A stretch of 64,000 nucleotides of DNA from Deinococcus aerolatus. GTDB taxonomy: Bacteria > Deinococcota > Deinococci > Deinococcales > Deinococcaceae. Shown here piece by piece: positions 36,928-45,099 of this stretch. Under the pieces are notes generated by a model. It had not been told where the DNA came from and made no database searches. It worked only from the letters and a program-made list of their open reading frames with translations. The stretch is from the NCBI RefSeq assembly GCF_014647055.1, contig NZ_BMOL01000002.1, forward strand, positions 124,001-188,000, given 5' to 3'. The position numbers and the translations under genes are program-made. The stretch's first letter is position 1, and every line of letters starts with the position of its first letter.

Positions 36928-37860
36928 CTACAGCACCAGCACCCCATGATGCTTGGCCTTGTCCTGCGGCTCCACGTGGATGGTGATGCTGCTGTCCGGC
37001 ATCTCGGCGCGGATGGCGTCTTCCAGCCGGTCGCAGATGGTGTGGGCCTCCTGCACCGACATCTCGCCCGGCACCACCATGTGGAATTCGATAAAGGCCA
37101 GCCGTCCGGCGTGGCGGGTGCGCAGGTCGTGCATCTCCAGTGCCCCGTCGCCGTGCTCGCGCATGACCCGGCGGATGCGGCCCTCGGTCTGCGGGTCCAC
37201 GGCGGCGTCCATCAGGCCACCGACGCTCTCGCGTACCAGTCCGAAACCGCTCCACAGAATGTTGACCGCCACCAGCAGCGCCAGCGCCGGGTCCAGCCAG
37301 GTCATGCCGGTCAGTTTCGCGGCCAATAGGCCCAGCAGGACGCCCACGCTGGTCAGCACGTCGGTTCGCAGGTGCCGCCCGTCGGCCACCAGCGCCGGGG
37401 AGCGCAGCTCGGCCCCGGCCCGCAGCAGCCGCGTGGCCCACAGCGCATTGATCACGCCGGCCCCGAAGTTAACCAGCAGCCCTGCATAGGGGACGTTCAG
37501 TTCACTGGGACCCAGCAGCCCACCTACCGCCTCGCGCCCGATGCTCAGCGCCGCCAGCACGATCAGCACGCCCTCGGCCACCGCGCTGAAGTACTCGGCC
37601 TTGGTGTGGCCGTAGGGGTGGTTGGAATCGGCGGGCAGGGCCGCCACGCGCAGGGCGATCAGGGCCGCCAGCGCCGCTGCTACATTCACCACGCTCTCCA
37701 GCGCGTCCGAGTACAGCGCCACGCTGCCGGTCATCAGGTAGGCCACGAACTTCAGGCCCAGCACGGCCAGCGCCACCACCACAGTCCACAGCGCCAGCCG
37801 GGAGGCCCGTCCGGACCCCCGCTTGCCCCGGCTGCCGTGTGAAGAAACGGGTGCGCTCAT
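36928..37860 (-). CDS. Cation diffusion facilitator (CDF) transporter
   Basis: 310 residues with six transmembrane helices and a cytoplasmic ferredoxin-like C-terminal domain. Metal-site motifs are YSDALESVVNV in helix 2 and HLRTDVLTS in helix 5; HPYGHTKAEYF lies in the loop between helices 2 and 3. Exports divalent metals such as Zn, Mn or Fe in exchange for protons. Manganese balance matters in Deinococcus, but the metal cannot be read reliably here. Leaderless -10 TAGCCT is 7 nt upstream. Confidence 0.9.
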   Translation of the reverse strand: MSAPVSSHGSRGKRGSGRASRLALWTVVVALAVLGLKFVAYLMTGSVALYSDALESVVNVAAALAALIALRVAALPADSNHPYGHTKAEYFSAVAEGVLIVLAALSIGREAVGGLLGPSELNVPYAGLLVNFGAGVINALWATRLLRAGAELRSPALVADGRHLRTDVLTSVGVLLGLLAAKLTGMTWLDPALALLVAVNILWSGFGLVRESVGGLMDAAVDPQTEGRIRRVMREHGDGALEMHDLRTRHAGRLAFIEFHMVVPGEMSVQEAHTICDRLEDAIRAEMPDSSITIHVEPQDKAKHHGVLVL

Positions 37861-37867
37861 GCCAAAA

Positions 37868-37873
37868 AGGCTA
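37868..37873 (-). promoter_or_regulatory. -10 element TAGCCT, leaderless CDF gene
   Basis: TAGCCT ends 7 nt before the ATG at 37860. Confidence 0.55.
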
Positions 37874-38185
37874 GCAGGGTTAGGCACGGCGAAATGCGTG
37901 GCAGGCAGGGCAGAACTGTCCCGGGGACAGGGAAGAGCCGAAGGCCGGCATGTTCCCTCCATCACCGCCGTTAGCTGTGCGTCAGACTGGACCGTTCCCT
38001 TCATGAAGTGCCGATGTGCCGGGGGTGTTGACCTGCCGGCCGGAAACCGGAAACCTCCGCTGACACGCACGTCAGTCGTCCATCAGCGTGCTGACCGTAA
38101 GCTGAAGCACGATTAACGTTGCCCCCTGCCCCACTCATGGCCCGTCATGTTGCCCGGCTTAATCTGCGTCTCGGAGGTTCCACCC
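37874..38185 (+). other. Intergenic region upstream of the PEGA protein gene
   Basis: About 310 bases without a gene. It should hold the promoter of the secreted protein gene, and it contains several short inverted repeats such as CTGAC/GTCAG near 38060, but I cannot place a -35/-10 pair with confidence. A GGAGG ribosome site closes it. Confidence 0.4.
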
Positions 38186-39211
38186 GTGAAAAAACTTTTG
38201 ATGATCCCCGCAGCCCTGCTGCTGTCCACCGCCGCCGCCGCCCCCAAGATCAGCGCCCAGAGCATCATCGTGAACCCCACCCAGCCTGACCTGAGCGTGA
38301 GCGTGCGCGTTGACAAGGACTCCAGCGGTGCCCAGAACCCGGCCTACAAGGTTGACGAGAACGCCGTAATCAGCGCCAGCGTGAACCGCGACGCCTACGT
38401 CTACCTGTTTAACGTCAACCCCGACGGCACCGTGGACCAGATTCTGCCTAACCGCCTGAGCAGCGGTGACAGCAACTTCGTGAAGTCCGGAACCACCAAG
38501 AGCTTCCCGGCACCTGGCGACAACTTCAAGTTCACCATCGCTGGCCCCATCGGCCAGAACAAGGTGCTGGCCCTGGCCAGCCTGACCGAACTGAACCTCA
38601 GCCAGATCAGCTCCTTCAAGACCGCCCAGGACCAGTTCGCCACTGTGAACGCCAAGAGCCAGGCCGGACTCGCTCAGGCCCTGAGCATCGTGGTCACGCC
38701 CATCCCCCAGAACTCCTGGGTGACCGACACGGCGTTCTACACCGTGGCCGCGCAGAACCCGGTCAGCACCGGCAGCCTGTTCGTGGGCGCCAACGTGGAC
38801 AACGCCACCGTGACCCTCAACGGTCAGCGGCTCGGCGGCGCGAACGTGACCTACAACAACCTGCGCCCCGGCAGCTACCCCATTCGCATCCAGGCCCCCG
38901 GTTACCGCGATATCTCCACCACCGTCGCCATCCGTGCCGGCACCACGACCAACGTGAACGCCGAATTCGCCGCCGTGGTGGTCACGCCTCCGGCCCCCAC
39001 CAAGCTGACCATTACGATCCGCAGCAGCGTAAACAATGCCCGCGTGTTCGTGGACGGCCGTGAAGCCGGCACCATCAGTAACGGTACCCTGAATGTGCAG
39101 GTGGACCGTGGCAGCCACGAGATCGTGATGATCGCCCCCGGCTACCGCACCTTCCTGAGCACCTACAACGTGACCACCAACGGTCAGATCACCATCAACC
39201 CCACCCGCTAA
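38186..39211 (+). CDS. Secreted DUF4384/PEGA-domain protein
   Basis: 341 residues. The N-terminal signal peptide is [23 protein letters not shown]4384-like domain follows ([20 protein letters not shown] and [13 protein letters not shown]), then two PEGA-type beta domains ([18 protein letters not shown] and [17 protein letters not shown]), each ending near GYR. PEGA domains are surface-associated in many bacteria. Clean codon bias and strong SD plus terminator suggest high expression; an envelope structural role is likely. The GTG at 38186 follows CGGAGG. Confidence 0.85.
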   Translation: MKKLLMIPAALLLSTAAAAPKISAQSIIVNPTQPDLSVSVRVDKDSSGAQNPAYKVDENAVISASVNRDAYVYLFNVNPDGTVDQILPNRLSSGDSNFVKSGTTKSFPAPGDNFKFTIAGPIGQNKVLALASLTELNLSQISSFKTAQDQFATVNAKSQAGLAQALSIVVTPIPQNSWVTDTAFYTVAAQNPVSTGSLFVGANVDNATVTLNGQRLGGANVTYNNLRPGSYPIRIQAPGYRDISTTVAIRAGTTTNVNAEFAAVVVTPPAPTKLTITIRSSVNNARVFVDGREAGTISNGTLNVQVDRGSHEIVMIAPGYRTFLSTYNVTTNGQITINPTR

Positions 39212-39233
39212 ATTCAGCCGTGTGGTTGTGATG

Positions 39234-39257
39234 CCCCGCCTCTCTGGCGGGGTTTTT
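39234..39257 (+). terminator. Terminator of the PEGA protein gene
   Basis: CCCCGCC-TCTCT-GGCGGGG followed by five T residues, 23 nt past the stop. Confidence 0.93.
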
Positions 39258-39296
39258 CGTGTCCGGACGCTGCTGCAAAGCCCCCGCCCGTCTTGT

Positions 39297-39908
39297 CTAC
39301 AGTGGCCCATCCGTCAGCAGATCGTGCAGCACCCGCGCGGTCATGCCCCAGATGTCGTGGCCCTGCCAGGGGTAGCGGTACAGCACCACCTGCTGCCCGT
39401 CCGGCATGAGGCGGGTTTCGCGGATGGGACTCAGGGCGCGCAGGTCCGAGAGCGTGGGCAGCAGAATCTGCGTGACCTCGCCTGACAATTGCAGCGCAGG
39501 CCGCGCCGGTACGCGCGCCAGCACCGGCGTCACATGAAAGCCCGCCGGGGTAAACACGTCGTCCATCTCGCCCAGCACGGTGATGTCGGCGGGGTCCAGC
39601 CCCACCTCCTCCCACGCCTCGCGCACGGCCCCGGCGGTCACGCTTTCCCCGGCCTCCAGGCTGCCACCCGGAAAGGCAATCTGGCCCCGGTGGGTGGGCA
39701 ACTCGGAAGACCGCACCGTGAGCAGCACGCGCGGGTCCACCTCGCGGGTCAGGGCCACCAGCACGGCGGCAGGACGGTATTCCGGCAGGTGCAGCCGCCG
39801 GCGGCGGCGTCCGGACAGCCAGCCGGCCCAGGGGTCCGCCGCCGGGTCCAGGCGGGCGTCTTCCAGCAGCGAAACGTCCAGCGGGTCCGTGCGGGACGTT
39901 TCGCTCAC
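39297..39908 (-). CDS. Nudix CoA pyrophosphatase
   Basis: 203 residues. The Nudix box [24 protein letters not shown] (given here as positions about 81-104: G-x5-E-x7-REUxEExGU) is intact, and the CoA-specific motif [17 protein letters not shown] precedes it. Hydrolyses CoA to phosphopantetheine and 3',5'-ADP; the D. radiodurans homologue is a characterised CoA pyrophosphatase. ATGA overlap with mazG makes a two-gene nucleotide-housekeeping operon. Confidence 0.9.
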   Translation of the reverse strand: MSETSRTDPLDVSLLEDARLDPAADPWAGWLSGRRRRRLHLPEYRPAAVLVALTREVDPRVLLTVRSSELPTHRGQIAFPGGSLEAGESVTAGAVREAWEEVGLDPADITVLGEMDDVFTPAGFHVTPVLARVPARPALQLSGEVTQILLPTLSDLRALSPIRETRLMPDGQQVVLYRYPWQGHDIWGMTARVLHDLLTDGPL

Positions 39909-40537
39909 GGCGCGGCGGCCCCATCCGGCAGGGCTTCCAGCGTACGCGTGGTGTGGTCCCTCAGTGCCAGTTCGGCGTCCACACCCAGGGCGCGGGCCCA
40001 GGCCACCACGGCGGCCAGCACGTCCGCGACACCCTGCGGGGTGTCGGCGGCTGCCTCAAGCACGCCGGAGATATGGTCGCGGTTCCCCGTGACGTCTGCC
40101 AGCCGCTGCGCCGCTGCCTCGCGGGCCAGGGCACCCAGCGCCGACGGCACCCGGTCCACGGCGCGGCGCGGCCTGCTGCCCTGCTCCGCCGCCTTGATGG
40201 CCTGCCAGTTGCTGACCACCTCGGCGCTGCCGCTGACCTGCGTGGTGCCAAAGACGTGTGGATGCCGCCGCACCAGCTTCTCCACGATGGAGCCTTCCAC
40301 GTCCGCGTACCCGAAGGTGCCTGCCTCCTCGGCAATCACGCTGTGGAAGGCCACCTGCAGCAGCACGTCGCCCAGTTCCCCGGCCAGGTCTGCCGGGCAG
40401 CCGCCGTCAATGGCGTCTACTGCCTCGGCCGCCTCTTCCAGCAGGTAGGGGCGCAGGGAGGTGTGGGTCTGTTCGGCGTCCCAGGGGCAGCCACCGGGGG
40501 CGCGCAGGCGGCGCATCGTGTTCAGGAGGTCCTGCAT
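39905..40537 (-). CDS. mazG: Nucleoside triphosphate pyrophosphohydrolase MazG
   Basis: 210 residues. The MazG all-alpha NTP-PPase domain begins [19 protein letters not shown] and has the metal-binding [11 protein letters not shown] and [14 protein letters not shown] (ExxE and ExxD); a conserved RRHPHVFG follows. The C-terminal half is a diverged second copy. Hydrolyses NTPs and dNTPs to monophosphates, clearing damaged nucleotides. Start fixed by TACAGT 6 nt upstream. Confidence 0.93.
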   Translation of the reverse strand: MQDLLNTMRRLRAPGGCPWDAEQTHTSLRPYLLEEAAEAVDAIDGGCPADLAGELGDVLLQVAFHSVIAEEAGTFGYADVEGSIVEKLVRRHPHVFGTTQVSGSAEVVSNWQAIKAAEQGSRPRRAVDRVPSALGALAREAAAQRLADVTGNRDHISGVLEAAADTPQGVADVLAAVVAWARALGVDAELALRDHTTRTLEALPDGAAAP

Positions 40538-40543
40538 GTGGTC

Positions 40544-40549
40544 ACTGTA
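40544..40549 (-). promoter_or_regulatory. -10 element TACAGT, leaderless mazG
   Basis: TACAGT ends 6 nt before the mazG ATG. Confidence 0.6.
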
Positions 40550-40649
40550 GCGTCTGGGTCCGGGGGGCTTTGTGGGCGCGGCGGGCGCGGCGGCACATGC
40601 CTCATGTCCACTTCACGGCGCGTCAGGCGGAATGTGCTGCACTGTGGGT

Positions 40650-41123
40650 ATGATCCCCCGACCCCTGCTGGCCTCCGCTGCCCTGCTCACCACCCTGCTG
40701 GTGTCTGCCCAGGCCCAGAATCCAGCGCCGCTGCCTGCCGACTGGACCAGCGCCCGGCTGTCCACCGCCACCTACGTGATTCTGGATCCGCAGATGACCG
40801 GCCCCAACCTGCTGGGCGGCAGCGATCAGGGAAGCGTGCTGGCGGCCATGCGCCGAGACTCGGCAGGTGCCCTCAAGCGGCGGTATCCGGGCGCCACGAT
40901 CAGCCTGGACGCGGCCAGCCCACAGGCCATTCGCGTGACCCCGGTGCTGCAGACCCCCAGTGCGCTGTTGCCCTGGCTCAAGCTGACCGCGCGGCTGGAC
41001 TTTACCCTGCCCGGCGGCGAGCGGGTTAGCGTGGCGCAGGACTTCGGTCTCCTGAGCGTCTGGCAGCATCAGGCCGAGGCTGCCAACTTTGTGTATGACC
41101 AGCTGGCCCAGAGGCTGCCCTGA
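40650..41123 (+). CDS. Secreted hypothetical protein (157 residues)
   Basis: Signal peptide MIPRPLLASAALLTTLLVSA with an Ala-Gln-Ala cleavage region, then about 135 residues of mature protein with alternating strands and helices (TATYVILDPQMTGPNLLGG, RRYPGATISLDAASPQAI, AEAANFVYDQLAQRL). No family recognised. TGCACT lies 6 nt before the ATG, a weak leaderless-type -10. Confidence 0.75.
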   Translation: MIPRPLLASAALLTTLLVSAQAQNPAPLPADWTSARLSTATYVILDPQMTGPNLLGGSDQGSVLAAMRRDSAGALKRRYPGATISLDAASPQAIRVTPVLQTPSALLPWLKLTARLDFTLPGGERVSVAQDFGLLSVWQHQAEAANFVYDQLAQRLP

Positions 41124-41212
41124 ACAGTGGAGTTACTGGCCTTGCCGAAATTTAACTGAGCCGCACGCTCTGCGGCCATGATAACCCAATGAGTCATAGG
41201 TGAGAATTGGTC

Positions 41213-41218
41213 TATGAT
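41213..41218 (+). promoter_or_regulatory. -10 element TATGAT, leaderless
   Basis: TATGAT ends 7 nt before the ATG at 41226. Confidence 0.6.
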
Positions 41219-41225
41219 GGCCGGG

Positions 41226-41519
41226 ATGAAAACAGCTGTAACAAAAAATACATACTTGAGGCGCTGCGCAGCAATCAGCATGCGCCGCCGGGCCATCTGG
41301 GTTCTGGCAGCAGGGCTGGCGGGGCTGACGCTGGCCACTGCGGTGGGGATGGGGGGACTTGGCTTGATTGGGCTGTCCCTGGCAGGAGCCCTGCTGACCG
41401 CCATGGGCATTGCGGTCAACTCTTGCATCCGGCATTCCGGGGACCCCGAGATCCAGCCTGAATACACGGTCCCGGCCGCGTCCCAGCGAGGTGGCCCTCC
41501 CCAGGGGAACCGGCTCTAA
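41226..41519 (+). CDS. Small membrane protein (97 residues)
   Basis: 97 residues with a basic N-terminus (YLRRCAAISMRRRAIW) and two adjacent transmembrane helices (VLAAGLAGLTLATAVGMGG and LIGLSLAGALLTAMGIAV), then a polar tail. No family recognised. The leaderless -10 and good codon bias support it as a real gene. The first codons use A/T-rich triplets (MKTAVTKNTY) unlike the rest. Confidence 0.7.
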   Translation: MKTAVTKNTYLRRCAAISMRRRAIWVLAAGLAGLTLATAVGMGGLGLIGLSLAGALLTAMGIAVNSCIRHSGDPEIQPEYTVPAASQRGGPPQGNRL

Positions 41520-41558
41520 CTGCGCCTGTTCATTCATTGCCACCACCCCAGAGCGTGT

Positions 41559-41564
41559 TAGCGT
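41559..41564 (+). promoter_or_regulatory. -10 element TAGCGT, leaderless SDR gene
   Basis: TAGCGT ends 6 nt before the ATG at 41571. Confidence 0.6.
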
Positions 41565-41570
41565 CATCCC

Positions 41571-42299
41571 ATGACTGACCAGACAGCACACAAAGATGCA
41601 GGAACGCGCGGCAGCGCCTTCATCACCGGGGCCAGCAAGGGCATCGGCTACGAGGTCGCGCGGGCGCTGGCTGCGGCGGGGTACGCCGTGACCATCACCA
41701 GCCGCAACGAGAACGAGATCACCGAGGCCGCCGGGAAGATTGGCGGACAGGCGCGCGGCGTGGTGTGCGACGTGCGGGACCCGGCAGCCCTGGAGCGCGA
41801 GGTCGCTGCCCACACCGACGCCTTCGGCGGCTTGGATGTACTGTTCGTCAACGCGGGGGTGGGCAACTTCGCCAACGTGGCCGACATGAGCATTCAGGAG
41901 TGGCAGGACGTGATCGACACCAACCTGTCGGGGGCCTTCTACACCGTCAAGGCGGCCCTGCCGGCCCTGAAGCAGGGCGGCGGCTACATCTTCACGCTGT
42001 CCAGTCTGGCGGGCAAGAATCCGTTCGCGGGCGGCGCAGCCTACAACGCCAGTAAATTCGGGCTGAACGGTCTGTCCGAGGTGCTGACCCTGGACCTGCG
42101 CCAGCACGACATCAAGGTGACGCAGATCATGCCCGGCAGCGTGGCCACCTACTTCGCCGGACACACCCCGTCTGACGCCGACGCCTGGAAGATCCAGCCG
42201 GAGGACATCGCGCAGCTCACGGTGGACCTGCTGAACATGCCCGCCCGCACGTTGCCCAGCCGCGTCGAGGTGCGTCCCAGCAAGCCCCCGAAGAAGTAA
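41571..42299 (+). CDS. Short-chain dehydrogenase/reductase
   Basis: 242-residue classical SDR. The cofactor motif is FITGASKGIGYEVARALAAA, NAGVGNF follows beta-4, and the active site is IFTLSSLAGKNPFAGGAAYN with YNASKFGLNGLSE (Ser, Tyr, Lys). NADPH is favoured by the Ser-Arg after beta-2 (TITSRNENEI). Substrate unknown. Monocistronic, with its own promoter and terminator. Confidence 0.9.
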   Translation: MTDQTAHKDAGTRGSAFITGASKGIGYEVARALAAAGYAVTITSRNENEITEAAGKIGGQARGVVCDVRDPAALEREVAAHTDAFGGLDVLFVNAGVGNFANVADMSIQEWQDVIDTNLSGAFYTVKAALPALKQGGGYIFTLSSLAGKNPFAGGAAYNASKFGLNGLSEVLTLDLRQHDIKVTQIMPGSVATYFAGHTPSDADAWKIQPEDIAQLTVDLLNMPARTLPSRVEVRPSKPPKK

Positions 42300-42355
42300 T
42301 TTCGCGCCAGGCGGGGTCGTCCTTGAGGATGATCTGGCCGGAACGGCGACAGAAC

Positions 42356-42402
42356 AATCAGGTGTCCGGCAACTTCATCCACGCCCGGCACCTGATTTTT
42401 TC
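42356..42402 (+). terminator. Terminator of the SDR gene
   Basis: AATCAGGTG (42356-42364) pairs with CACCTGATT (42389-42397) with an inner CCGG pairing, followed by a T-run. Confidence 0.85.
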
Positions 42403-42573
42403 TATATGAGCGGGCCTCCGGCGGCTCGTCAGGGCAGACCATCCGTGTTCAGGGCAGGTCCGTCGAGGTAAGGACCGGGCGTCGCGTAGCGCAGGTCAGC
42501 CCTGCTCAGCTGATCGCGGGCAACTCTGGGGACCGGGTGGTGAAGATTCCAGACCACTGCGCGGCGGCTTTGC

Positions 42574-42579
42574 TAGACT
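42574..42579 (+). promoter_or_regulatory. -10 element TAGACT, leaderless smpB
   Basis: TAGACT ends 7 nt before the GTG at 42587. Confidence 0.6.
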
Positions 42580-42586
42580 GCGGGGC

Positions 42587-43009
42587 GTGTACACCAACCG
42601 ACGCGCCCATTACGAGTACGAGTTGCTGGAGCGCTTCGAGGCGGGCATCAGCCTGACCGGCAGTGAAGTCAAGAGCATTCGCGCGGGGGGCGTTGATTTC
42701 CGCGACGCCTTTGCCCGGCTGGCAGGCGGCAACGTCGATCTGGAGGGCCTGTATATCCCCACCTACACCGAGGCCACCTACAACAACCACGAGCCGCGCC
42801 GCACCCGGCGTCTGCTGCTGCACCGCGAGGAAATCCAGAAGATGAAGCGCGGCCTGGAGCAAAAGGGCCTGACCCTGATTCCCACCCGGCTGTACGTCAA
42901 AGGCCGGTACTTCAAGGTGGAACTCGCGCTGGCCAGGGGCAAGAAGCTGCATGACAAGCGCCGGGCCGAGGCGGAGAAGACCGTGCAGCGGGAACTGCGG
43001 GCGCTGTGA
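42587..43009 (+). CDS. smpB: SsrA-binding protein SmpB
   Basis: 140 residues. Binds tmRNA and delivers it to stalled ribosomes for trans-translation. Signature stretches are HYEYELLERFEAGISLTGSE, SIRAGGVDFRDAFARL, RTRRLLLHREEIQKM and YFKVELALARGKKLHDKR, ending with a basic Arg/Lys tail. The tmRNA gene itself is not in the window. GTG start from the -10; the stop overlaps the next gene (GTGA). Confidence 0.96.
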   Translation: MYTNRRAHYEYELLERFEAGISLTGSEVKSIRAGGVDFRDAFARLAGGNVDLEGLYIPTYTEATYNNHEPRRTRRLLLHREEIQKMKRGLEQKGLTLIPTRLYVKGRYFKVELALARGKKLHDKRRAEAEKTVQRELRAL

Positions 43010-44430
43010 AGCCGTTTTTCCCCAGAATGCCTGGAGTGGGCCGTGCGGGTGGGCGCGGCGGCCTGCGCCGTTCCTGGCCGGTGCTGGCCGCGGCCCTGCT
43101 GCTGGCAGGACTGGCCGGGGCGCAGATCACCTATGGCAAGCTGAATCTGGCGGGCCAGCAGGTGGAGAGCATCGGCCTGTACGGCTCCGAGTACGTGACC
43201 GGGGACGCGCTGGGCAAGCTGGTCAATGTGGTACGGGACGGCTCAGTAATGCGGGTCAGCGGGCTGGGCCACACCCTGCTGCTGCCCATTGACCTGGACC
43301 AGGAACGCGCCACCACCGATTTCAACACCGTGCAGATCGACACCCAGCGGCTTCAGGGGCAGGCGGCCACGCTGGTCAACGGCTCGGTCTACCTGCCCCT
43401 GAGCACCGTGGCCCGCGGACTGGGCGCCACCTACGTGCAGGGACAGCTGACGCTGGCGCGGCCCGAACTGCTGGGCGTCAGCAGCCGCGCCGGACAGGAC
43501 AGTGACCGGCTGGTGCTGGATCTCAGCCGCGACGTGCAACTGACCGACGAGGCCCGCGGCAGCCGCGTCGTGGTGCGCCTGCGCGGGTTACAGGGGCAGC
43601 CCCGGAAATACACCACGCGCGGGGCATTCCTGCCGACCGCCGAGGTCAGCCGCGACGGCGACGACCTGATCCTGAGCGCCCCGATCACCGCCGCGAGCGG
43701 CTACCGGGTCTACAAGGTGGTCCGTCCGTCGGGAACGCGGGTGGTGCTGGACCTGGGGCCGGGCATTCCACGCAGCAGTCCGGCAATTCTGGAACGGGTC
43801 ACGCGCCCGCTGATCGTGCTGGACCCGGTCAAGACTGCCGGGATTGGCCGTGATCCCACGCTGGACGTCGCGCGCCGGGCGGCAGAGATGCTGACCCGGG
43901 CGGGCTGGCAGGTCAAGGTTACCCGCGACACCGCCGCCGCCCTGAGCCGCGAGCAGACGCTGCAACTGGCGCGCGAGAGTGATGTGTACCTCGCCCTGAA
44001 CATGGGCCGTTTTCCAGGTTCGCCCCGCAGCGGCGTGACCGTCTACGAACCGTCCGGACCCGCGCCATCGCAGCTGGTCAACAGTGTGCGGATGGGGAGT
44101 GCGCCGCCGTACGGCTCGCTGGTGGTGGGCGACACCGGCGGCACGCGGCGGCTGAGCGAACTGCTGCAGGGCGAACTCAAGGGCGGCAACATCACCGCCA
44201 AGCAGGGCAGTCTCTCGCGGGTTTTGACCCTGGAACAGGCCCCGCAGGCCGCGCTGATGCTGGAACTGGGCTGGGCCAGCAGTTCCAGGGACCTGGCCAA
44301 TCTGGCCGTGGAGCGGCGGCTGCAGGCGCTGTCGGTGGCGGTGGCCCGTTCGGTGGCCACCTACCTGACCGCGCGCGCCAACAACAACGCCAATGTCAGC
44401 GCCGCGAGTCCGGCGGGGAGCGGGCAGTGA
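43006..44430 (+). CDS. Secreted N-acetylmuramoyl-L-alanine amidase-like protein, degenerate active site
   Basis: 474 residues. Signal peptide around 20-40 (SWPVLAAALLLAGLAGAQ), a copper-amine-oxidase-N-like region (GSVYLPLSTVARGLGATYV), an AMIN-like segment, and an Amidase_3-like C-terminus from about 265. Where active enzymes read (I/V)(V/I)IDPGHGG, this has LIVLDPVKTAGIGRDP, and where they have SxHxN it has LALNMGRFPGS, so the zinc histidines are absent. It may be a regulator or binding protein of peptidoglycan. Coupled to smpB upstream and GerMN downstream. Confidence 0.75.
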   Translation: MKPFFPRMPGVGRAGGRGGLRRSWPVLAAALLLAGLAGAQITYGKLNLAGQQVESIGLYGSEYVTGDALGKLVNVVRDGSVMRVSGLGHTLLLPIDLDQERATTDFNTVQIDTQRLQGQAATLVNGSVYLPLSTVARGLGATYVQGQLTLARPELLGVSSRAGQDSDRLVLDLSRDVQLTDEARGSRVVVRLRGLQGQPRKYTTRGAFLPTAEVSRDGDDLILSAPITAASGYRVYKVVRPSGTRVVLDLGPGIPRSSPAILERVTRPLIVLDPVKTAGIGRDPTLDVARRAAEMLTRAGWQVKVTRDTAAALSREQTLQLARESDVYLALNMGRFPGSPRSGVTVYEPSGPAPSQLVNSVRMGSAPPYGSLVVGDTGGTRRLSELLQGELKGGNITAKQGSLSRVLTLEQAPQAALMLELGWASSSRDLANLAVERRLQALSVAVARSVATYLTARANNNANVSAASPAGSGQ

Positions 44431-44972
44431 TCCGCCGCCTGTTCTCGCTGTTCAATGTGATCAGCGCCGCGCTGCTGGCCGCCGCCGCGCTGGCGTATCA
44501 GGCAGTGCAGCAGCAGCCCACCCCGCCCGAGGCGCCCAAGTTGCAGTTGGCCGAACGAACCGCCATGAATGTTCAGGTGTATTTCACCGATCCGCAGGTG
44601 CGCGCCATGAAGGCCGAGACGCGCACTGTGCAGGTCACCCAGAGCAACCCACGGGCCGTGGCCCAGGCCGCCCTGAACGTGTGGGCCACCGGCCCCAGCA
44701 AGGAGGCCAATCTGGCGGTGGTGCCGGCTGGTACGGCGGCCCCCAAGGTTTATATTCGCGGCCTCCACTATTACGTGGACCTGCCTGCCGCCTACGCCAA
44801 CCTGCGCTACGGCGCGAGCGGCGAGCGCATGCTGCTGTGTACCCTGACCCGCACGCTGCTGGACACCCGCGGTGAGGACGTGACCTTCGTGCTGGATGGA
44901 CAGCCGGCTGACACCCTGGGCCAGATCAACCTGCGCGAGCCGTTCACCCGGCAGGACTGCGCCGATGAATAG
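44427..44972 (+). CDS. GerMN-domain protein
   Basis: 181 residues with an N-terminal membrane anchor (ISAALLAAAALAYQAVQ) and a GerMN fold: NVQVYFTDPQVRAMKAETRT, RAVAQAALNVWATGP, GLHYYVDLPAAYANL and TRTLLDTRGEDVTFVLDGQ. GerMN domains occur with cell-wall amidases, and here the gene overlaps an amidase-like one by GTGA, so the two probably work together at the envelope. Confidence 0.85.
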   Translation: MIRRLFSLFNVISAALLAAAALAYQAVQQQPTPPEAPKLQLAERTAMNVQVYFTDPQVRAMKAETRTVQVTQSNPRAVAQAALNVWATGPSKEANLAVVPAGTAAPKVYIRGLHYYVDLPAAYANLRYGASGERMLLCTLTRTLLDTRGEDVTFVLDGQPADTLGQINLREPFTRQDCADE

Positions 44973-44995
44973 GCAGCCAGTGCAGAGGGGGAGAC

Positions 44996-45026
44996 GTCTG
45001 AGGGTTTGAGGGTCTGATGGTCCGAA
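44996..45026 (+). repeat. Degenerate 8-bp tandem repeat
   Basis: Four imperfect copies of GGTCTGAG (GTCTGAG, GGTTTGAG, GGTCTGAT, GGTCCGAA) in the smpB operon-smc interval. Confidence 0.6.
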
Positions 45027-45069
45027 GGCCACCAAGGACTGGCCCCTGAGCCGTTCTGGTCTTCGGACC
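45019..45069. repeat. Inverted repeat upstream of smc
   Basis: GGTCCGAAG (45019-45027) and CTTCGGACC (45061-45069) are perfect 9-bp arms around a 33-nt loop, ending 30 nt before the smc ATG. Terminator or regulatory hairpin; no T-run. Confidence 0.5.
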
Positions 45070-45099
45070 TCAGAAGTTCAGCTTTCTGGACGCGCCACC

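Noticed and set aside
37874..38185. Possible radiation/desiccation response motif upstream of the PEGA gene
   Set aside because: Only short imperfect inverted repeats are present; none matches the known AT-rich 17-bp palindrome of Deinococcus.
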